Shown: positions 14,910 through 19,230 of the stretch, piece by piece | Numbering within the stretch: the first letter of the stretch is position 1 | How the letters are laid out: each line of letters opens with the position of its first letter | Origin: CAZFCK01 sp964517355 | Lineage (GTDB): Bacteria > Desulfobacterota > Desulfovibrionia > Desulfovibrionales > Desulfovibrionaceae | Length of the DNA: 19,230 nt | Assembly (NCBI GenBank): GCA_964517355.1 | Contig: CAZFCK010000076.1 | Coordinates: forward strand, 1 to 19,230 | Reading direction: 5' to 3' | Notes under the pieces: model-generated | What the model saw: only the letters and a program-made list of their open reading frames with translations | Database searches by the model: none | What the model was told of the DNA's origin: nothing | Translations under genes and position numbers: made by a program

Positions 14910-15218
14910 GATGTGCGTGGATTATTAACAGGTTGATCGCGCTGTTTTTGCCGTGATGTTCAAGCTATGAAATCTCCGGCAATTGCAGAGCAATCTGTTG
15001 CAGAGTTCTTATGCGCGCGGTGTAATGCCGCGCTGTTGCAGAAAATAAATGTCAATCAACGTATGTGTTCTTTATCCCCAACGCATATCTCTTGTCCATA
15101 GGACGTTGGCCCGGCAACACTACGGGAGATCCGTTGCCGGGCGCCGTTGAATACAGGCCCCCACAGAGAATGGCATGGGACCGCGCTTGCATGGTCCGGA
15201 CGGTGTGCTTCAACAGCC
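14910..15218. other. Structured gap between glycosyltransferase and metal operon
   Basis: No gene is seen. TTGCAGA occurs three times (14983, 14998, 15036), the last two within CTGTTGCAGA; these lie upstream of the glycosyltransferase and could be protein-binding sites. GCGCGG/CCGCGC (15015-15033) forms a 6-bp stem. CCAACG (15078-15083) can pair with CGTTGG (15104-15109). The strongest stem is at 15109-15142. Confidence 0.45.
15109..15142 (-). terminator. Hairpin downstream of the metal-uptake operon
   Basis: GCCCGGCAAC (15109-15118) pairs perfectly over 10 bp with GTTGCCGGGC (15133-15142) around a 14-base loop, about 77 bases beyond the operon stop. There is no T-run on the minus strand, so it may be an mRNA 3'-end stabiliser or a factor-assisted terminator rather than an intrinsic one. 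Confidence 0.4.
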
Positions 15219-16748
15219 TTATATGAAACAGGAAACCAACACGGCGTCAGCTGTTTTATGATCCAGGCGCACCCTGTTTCCGTTTATTTCCAGGACCCAG
15301 ATTTCACTGTTTTGTTCACGCGGCAGGACGCGCACCTGATCGTTTGGGGCGAGTCCCGAGCCGGCGGCCGGTGGAAGTATCTCTCGAACCGTGCATTTTT
15401 GCCCAGGTCTGAGCAAACTGACGGGAACCACGGCGCCGGGGCGCAGTATGGAAGGATCGGGCGGTATGGGGGCGCCATGAGGGCTTTGCGTGGGGTGTCC
15501 CAGGAGGTCGTCGAGATAGGCGTAGGCCTCGGCGTCATGTAAATGTTCCAGCTCGTGCGCTTTGTGGTGCAGTTCCGCGGCGGGCGTGCCCACGTGGGCA
15601 AGGTAAGCCTCCCAGAGTCTGTGCGCGCGTTGGATGCGTTTGGCCTCCGTGCGGCCAGGTTCACTGAGAAACAGACCGGAATCCTGCCGCGCCAGCAGTC
15701 CCTGGCCGGTCATGTTGTGAAGGGCCAGTTTCAGGCTCTTGGGGCTGTGGCGCTCATGGGCCAGGATAGTCCCCAGCTCTTCCGCGGAGAGAGGTGGAGA
15801 GGCGGCCTCTTCTGCGCGCAGCAGCGCCCCCAGCACGTCTTCCAGGAGCTTTTGCGGCACCATGCGCCGTAACCGCAGGCGTCTGGCCAACAAGCCGTAA
15901 CGGGGCGCCAGCACCAGGACAACCAGGAATTGCAACGTGCAGAAGAGCATGATGGCTCCACCCCCGGACGAATCCAGCCACACGCAGAGGTAGAGCCCCC
16001 CGAGAACGCTGGTGAGGCCGAATATCGCGGCGAGCAGCATCATGCGGTCCAGGCGGTCGGAAAGCAGATAAGCTGTTGCCGCGGGAGTGATGAGCAGCCC
16101 CACCACGAGAATCACGCCCACCATGCTTACGGCGCTGACGACCACGAGGGATACGCAGCCCGTGAGCAGATAGTCCAGGGCCACCACGGGCAGGCCGATG
16201 CTCGCGGCCATCACGTGATCGAAGCTGATGAGTTGCAGCTGCCGGAAAAGCAGCACCACCACGCAAAGCACCAGGGAGGAACTGACGGCCGAGGCCCAGA
16301 GGTCCGCGTCTCCCACGGCGAGCACGTCTCCCATGATGAAGTGCATCAGGTCGATGTGGATATAGTTGCGGAACATGGAGACCAGCACCACGCCGGCCGC
16401 GAATACGCCGGTGTACATGATGCCTATGGCGGCGTCTTCCTTGATGCGCGAGACGCGGGACACGAAGCCGATGAGCATCACCGTGAGCACGGCCGCGATA
16501 AGCGAGCCCAACAGCATGCCGGGGGCGTGCGCTTCCAGGCCGAACAGCAGCTTCATGATCAGATAGCCTCCGGCCACGCCGGCGATCATGGCATGGGAAA
16601 GCGCATCTCCTAGAAAGGCCATGCGTCTGAGCACCACGAGGCAGCCGATCACGCCGCTGACTATGGCCACCACGCCCCCCCCGATCAAGGACTTGAGAAA
16701 AAACGGTTCATGCAGCGGGGCGATGAAAAGAGCATACAGCGTGTCCAT
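15219..16748 (-). CDS. Metal ABC permease fused to a DtxR/MntR-like repressor (YtgCR-like)
   Basis: Membrane channel of a Mn/Zn/Fe importer joined to a metal-dependent DNA-binding regulator, 509 residues. Residues 1-285 are an ABC-3 (ZnuB/TroC) permease with about eight TM helices. A basic linker (LLARRLRLRR, 286-295) leads to a winged helix (about 297-366), a DtxR-type dimerisation and metal domain (367-430) ending in QSPHGAPIP, and a FeoA/SH3-like domain (435-509). Metal ligands of DtxR align as His376, Glu380, His394, His398 (Cys102 in DtxR), Glu401 and His402, so the sensor looks intact. The ATG at 16748 shares one base with the stop of the ATPase gene (TGATG), with GGAGG upstream. The frame stays open far upstream, but that part is a shadow of the ATPase gene. 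The same order of domains is known in chlamydial YtgCR, where the repressor is released by cleavage. Confidence 0.93.
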   Translation of the reverse strand: MDTLYALFIAPLHEPFFLKSLIGGGVVAIVSGVIGCLVVLRRMAFLGDALSHAMIAGVAGGYLIMKLLFGLEAHAPGMLLGSLIAAVLTVMLIGFVSRVSRIKEDAAIGIMYTGVFAAGVVLVSMFRNYIHIDLMHFIMGDVLAVGDADLWASAVSSSLVLCVVVLLFRQLQLISFDHVMAASIGLPVVALDYLLTGCVSLVVVSAVSMVGVILVVGLLITPAATAYLLSDRLDRMMLLAAIFGLTSVLGGLYLCVWLDSSGGGAIMLFCTLQFLVVLVLAPRYGLLARRLRLRRMVPQKLLEDVLGALLRAEEAASPPLSAEELGTILAHERHSPKSLKLALHNMTGQGLLARQDSGLFLSEPGRTEAKRIQRAHRLWEAYLAHVGTPAAELHHKAHELEHLHDAEAYAYLDDLLGHPTQSPHGAPIPPDPSILRPGAVVPVSLLRPGQKCTVREILPPAAGSGLAPNDQVRVLPREQNSEIWVLEINGNRVRLDHKTADAVLVSCFI

Positions 16749-17542
16749 CACTGCTCGCCTCCGGTTGCCGGGGTGTTGCCCGCCGGCATGGTCTTCCCGA
16801 TGAAGGCGAAGGCCCGCAGGGTGCCTTCGTAGACCTCGCTGAGAAAATCCTGTTGCAACACGGCGTCGGGGGGACCGTAAGCGTACAGGCGTTGTTTGAT
16901 CAGGGCCAGGCGGTCGAAGTATTCCGCCGCGGTGGTCAGATCGTGATGCACCACCACCAGGGTGCGGCCGGATTTCTTGGCGCGTTCCAGCACATCCAGG
17001 ATGGCGCGTTCCGTGGCGGCGTCCACACCGGCGAAGGGTTCGTCCAGGAGCAGGATGTCCGACCCCTGAGCCAGGGCGCGGGCCATAAAGACCCGTTGTT
17101 GCTGCCCCCCGGAGAGTTGGCCGATCTGGCGATGCCGCAGATCCTGCATGCGCACCATTTCCAGAGACTGGTCCACGATGCGGCGGTCCTCCGGGCCGGG
17201 ATCGCGGTACCAGGGGATGACGCCGTAGCGCCCCATCATGGCGACCTGTTCCACGGTTATGGGAAAATCCCAATCCACGCTGCCTCGTTGCGGTACGTAC
17301 GCCACCAGTCCTTTGACGGATTCCGTGGGGCGTCCTTGAATGCGCACCTGCCCCACATCGCGTTTGACAAAACCCAGCATGGCCTTGATCAGGGTGGATT
17401 TTCCGCCGCCGTTGGGGCCGATGACGCCCACCAGGAGCCCGGATTCTATGCGCAGGTTGATGTCCAGCAGCGCGGGTTTGGGTCCGTAGCTGACGGTGAG
17501 ATGCTCCACCTCGATGGCCGGGGGTGTGGTAGTGGTCATCAT
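16748..17542 (-). CDS. Metal ABC transporter ATP-binding protein (ZnuC/TroB/MntB-like)
   Basis: Cytoplasmic ATPase that powers metal import through the adjacent permease. The 264-residue protein has Walker A GPNGGGKST (42-50), Q-loop Gln85 in YVPQRGSVDWDFP, signature LSGGQQQR (143-150), Walker B ILLLDEP (163-169) and switch His200 (VVVHHD). The VPQRGSVDWDFP stretch is typical of the Mn/Fe/Zn (cluster 9) importers. The ATG at 17542 overlaps the previous stop by ATGA; a second ATG at 17539 would instead give TGATG. GGGGAG lies 8 bases before the first. It is third of four genes joined by stop-start overlaps. Metal identity cannot be told from this subunit. Confidence 0.95.
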   Translation of the reverse strand: MMTTTTPPAIEVEHLTVSYGPKPALLDINLRIESGLLVGVIGPNGGGKSTLIKAMLGFVKRDVGQVRIQGRPTESVKGLVAYVPQRGSVDWDFPITVEQVAMMGRYGVIPWYRDPGPEDRRIVDQSLEMVRMQDLRHRQIGQLSGGQQQRVFMARALAQGSDILLLDEPFAGVDAATERAILDVLERAKKSGRTLVVVHHDLTTAAEYFDRLALIKQRLYAYGPPDAVLQQDFLSEVYEGTLRAFAFIGKTMPAGNTPATGGEQ

Positions 17543-18030
17543 GGCGTACGCTCCCCGGAAATCCGCACGTGCAGGTTGCCTCTGATCGCGGCGCCGTGGT
17601 CGGCCCAGAACGTGTCTTCGGCGATGGCAAGGTTTTCATGGAGTACGCGCAGGCGCACGGCGTGGCTCATTTGATACTCTCCCAATGGCGGTGACGCTTC
17701 CAGATAGAAAATATTGACTCCCGCGGTAAGCCCTTGCGTAAGGGGAACGCGCAGCGGAACATCAGGGGTGAGATCATTTTCGAGAAAAACGTCGCTCCCC
17801 GAGAGGCTGACGCGCACCGGGGGGGCGGGGCGTCCTCCCGCGTCAAGGGCGAATGGATCGGGCTGGGGGCGGAAGGTGGCTGTCACTTCAAGGGCGTAAT
17901 CCCCCGAAATCTCCATAACGCGCTGAGGAACGGAAGAGACCGAGGGGGCTTTCCGCCCCGTGAAAAGGGCTGTGCCACCGAGTATGCAGAGCAGAATCAA
18001 GGCGGCCAGACCGAATCGTGGTGAAATCAT
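17539..18030 (-). CDS. Membrane-anchored periplasmic protein of unknown function in the metal operon
   Basis: The 163-residue product has a single N-terminal hydrophobic segment (about 6-24), no lipobox cysteine, and a remainder rich in predicted beta strands without any cysteine. The C-terminal part (about 95-157: LTAGVNIFYLEASPPLGEY, then SHAVRLRVL, then FWADHGAAIRGNLHVRI) looks like a small Ig-like or beta-sandwich domain; I do not recognise the family. Histidines H123, H131, H145 and H154, with acidic residues nearby, could bind metal, but no motif is clear. The ATG has AGGGAG 6 bases upstream. It overlaps the binding-protein gene by ATGA and the ATPase gene by ATGA, so its synthesis is coupled to the transporter. 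A periplasmic accessory role is inference from position only. Confidence 0.85.
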   Translation of the reverse strand: MISPRFGLAALILLCILGGTALFTGRKAPSVSSVPQRVMEISGDYALEVTATFRPQPDPFALDAGGRPAPPVRVSLSGSDVFLENDLTPDVPLRVPLTQGLTAGVNIFYLEASPPLGEYQMSHAVRLRVLHENLAIAEDTFWADHGAAIRGNLHVRISGERTP

Positions 18031-18971
18031 GGCTGCTCCCTGAGCGCGTTGACAATGGTCAGCACGTTTTCCCGCATCATGCCGATGTATGTTTCTCCGG
18101 CGCTGTTTTCCTCACCCATGGAATCGGAATACAGTTCCCCGCCGATGCGCACTCCCGCTTCCCCGGCGATTTCGCGGATAAGTTTGGGATTGACGCTGGA
18201 TTCGACAAAGACGGCTTTGGCTCCCGAATCGCGGATGGAAGACACGACCTGTTTGCGCCGCTCGGGCGTCATGCCGCCCCCTACTTCGCTGCCGGTGCTC
18301 CAGCCCACCGGAGCCAGGCTCAAATAGTTGTTGTCGGGATTCAATGCGTATTCCCGGCAGAAATAATTGAACGCGTCGTGGCTGGTCACGAGAACGCGCT
18401 TTCCGGGCGGTATGGCGTCGAACTGGCCGCGAATCCAACCGTCCAGGGCGCGCAATTGCTGCAGGTAGAGTGTTGCGCGCGCATGGAAATTTCGGGCCTT
18501 TTCCGGAAAGGCTCGGGCGAGGGCCTGAGCGATGTTGTTCACGTAGATCGCGGCGTTGCGTGGTGAGAACCATGCGTGCGGGTCGGATACGGATTGCCCC
18601 GCGTATTCCACTTGCAGCGGCTGCACGCCTGTCGTGCAGATAGCCACGGACTTGCCCGCGTCCTTGGCGAGCTTGCCCATCCAGTCGTTGCCTTCCAGGT
18701 GCAGGCCGTTCTCCAGGCAGAGGGCCGCGTTCACCACGAGCTTGGAGTCTTCAGGGGTGGGCATGTACGTATGCGGATCGGCGCCCGGCGCGAGAATGCA
18801 GCGGACATCGCAATCATCTCCCGCAACATGCCGTGCGAAGTCCGCCACTTGTGTTGTGGAGCAGACGATCATGGGCGTGGCGGACTGGGCCGCAACCGTT
18901 GTGGCCGGCAGGAACAGCAGAAGTGCGGATACTGCGCAGTATAAAAGGTTCTGAAGTGTATTGGTGGTCAT
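18027..18971 (-). CDS. Metal ABC transporter substrate-binding protein (TroA/ZnuA-like)
   Basis: Captures Zn, Mn or Fe ions in the periplasm and delivers them to the permease. The 314-residue cluster 9 (A-1) binding protein has a signal peptide (cleavage likely after VAA, near residue 28) and aligned metal ligands His67 (DPHTYMPTPED), His132 (DPHAWFSP), His198 (VTSHDAFNYF) and Asp283 (YSDSMGEEN). This His-His-His-Asp set is that of TroA; Mn-specific PsaA/MntC proteins usually have Glu in place of His198. The long His-rich loop of many ZnuA proteins is absent. The start at 18971 is chosen over 19052 because AGGT lies 7 bases upstream and the signal peptide begins there. First gene of the operon, overlapping the next by ATGA. 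Confidence 0.93.
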   Translation of the reverse strand: MTTNTLQNLLYCAVSALLLFLPATTVAAQSATPMIVCSTTQVADFARHVAGDDCDVRCILAPGADPHTYMPTPEDSKLVVNAALCLENGLHLEGNDWMGKLAKDAGKSVAICTTGVQPLQVEYAGQSVSDPHAWFSPRNAAIYVNNIAQALARAFPEKARNFHARATLYLQQLRALDGWIRGQFDAIPPGKRVLVTSHDAFNYFCREYALNPDNNYLSLAPVGWSTGSEVGGGMTPERRKQVVSSIRDSGAKAVFVESSVNPKLIREIAGEAGVRIGGELYSDSMGEENSAGETYIGMMRENVLTIVNALREQP

Positions 18972-19104
18972 TTTTTTACCTGTTGCTAAAAGAAAAAGAG
19001 GTAGTCCGGTGGGATACCTAGGCGCTATTGCCTCTGCTCCCGAGGCGCGCAACCGTCACGCCGAGCGGCCGCCACAGTATGCTAAGCCATAATATAACGA
19101 ACTC

Positions 19105-19123
19105 ATAGGTAAAATTTACATAA
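19105..19123 (-). promoter_or_regulatory. DtxR/IdeR-box-like operator upstream of the metal operon
   Basis: The 19-mer ATAGGTAAAATTTACATAA is an odd palindrome centred at 19114: GTAAA-A-TTTAC is perfect, with a TA pair two bases further out on each side. It matches the classical IdeR/DtxR box TTAGGTTAGGCTAACCTAA at 12 of 19 positions and has the same length. It lies 134 bases before the first start codon. On the minus strand, -10-like TATTAT (19089-19094) and TATATT (19091-19096) follow, so the site would cover the -35 region, the expected place for a repressor. No good -35 hexamer is seen. Confidence 0.5.
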
Positions 19124-19177
19124 CTCCCCGGACACAGGTACAACTGAGGAATATGTCAGCATTACGACTTTCGGACT

Positions 19178-19212
19178 AGAGCATCTCACGCTTGAAAAGC
19201 GCTAGATGCTCT
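19178..19212 (+). repeat. Palindromic intergenic repeat, copy 3
   Basis: Identical over 35 bases to the copy at 13518-13552 and in the same orientation, so the two enclose the glycosyltransferase and the metal operon as direct repeats. The match continues to the right window edge (TATGCATTTCCTTGGAAC), where the unit is cut off. Confidence 0.85.
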
Positions 19213-19230
19213 TATGCATTTCCTTGGAAC

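Noticed and set aside
15930..16613. 227-codon His/Glu-rich open frame on the plus strand, looking like a metal-binding protein
   Set aside because: It is the exact antisense of the permease TM region; hydrophobic codons read backwards give Asp, Glu, His and Gln-rich text.
16749..17639. In-frame N-terminal extension of the permease-regulator gene
   Set aside because: The extension overlaps the ATPase gene in another frame and reads as Arg/Gly/His-rich noise. The permease starts naturally at 16748 with a TGATG overlap and its own ribosome-binding site.

Overview
The window is bacterial chromosomal DNA of fairly high G+C. It most likely comes from a sulfate-reducing deltaproteobacterium of the Desulfovibrio type. 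That placement is an inference: it rests on the G/C-rich terminator-like hairpins between genes, the protein flavour and a sigma-54-type promoter match. No rRNA, tRNA, CRISPR array, phage gene or transposase was seen.

Layout, left to right. An 0.6-kb non-coding leader with a palindromic repeat and a large G-run/C-run hairpin precedes glnS (glutaminyl-tRNA synthetase, +). After a structured 0.57-kb gap comes a two-gene + strand operon: a DHA2-type MFS drug exporter and an MltB-like lytic transglycosylase with a peptidoglycan-binding domain. Next is a 79-residue exported acidic protein with its own candidate sigma-54 promoter, leader hairpin and strong terminator. Convergent to it, on the minus strand, is a pair encoding a 2-hydroxyacid (glyoxylate/hydroxypyruvate) reductase and a MOFRL-type glycerate 2-kinase, which together would take hydroxypyruvate to 2-phosphoglycerate. 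Divergent from these, on +, is a LivJ-like periplasmic binding protein whose stop codon overlaps a 1000-residue hybrid sensor (two TM segments, probable Cache, HAMP, two GAF, HisKA, HATPase). No permease or response regulator lies nearby, so the pair looks like a ligand-sensing unit rather than a transporter.

The right-hand third is on the minus strand: a GT4-like glycosyltransferase and, upstream of it, a tightly overlapping four-gene metal-uptake operon. That operon encodes a TroA/ZnuA-like binding protein, an unrecognised membrane-anchored protein, a TroB/ZnuC-like ATPase, and an ABC-3 permease fused at its C terminus to a complete DtxR/MntR-like regulator with a FeoA-like domain. The permease-repressor fusion has the architecture of chlamydial YtgCR. 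A 19-bp palindrome resembling a DtxR/IdeR box lies about 130 bp upstream of the operon's first start codon, suggesting a self-contained metal-responsive circuit. This is the most interesting system in the window.

A 35-bp imperfect palindrome occurs three times (14-48 inverted; 13518-13552 and 19178-19212 direct), always at an operon boundary. One copy supplies part of the sensor kinase stop codon. It is probably a genome-wide REP- or MITE-like family.
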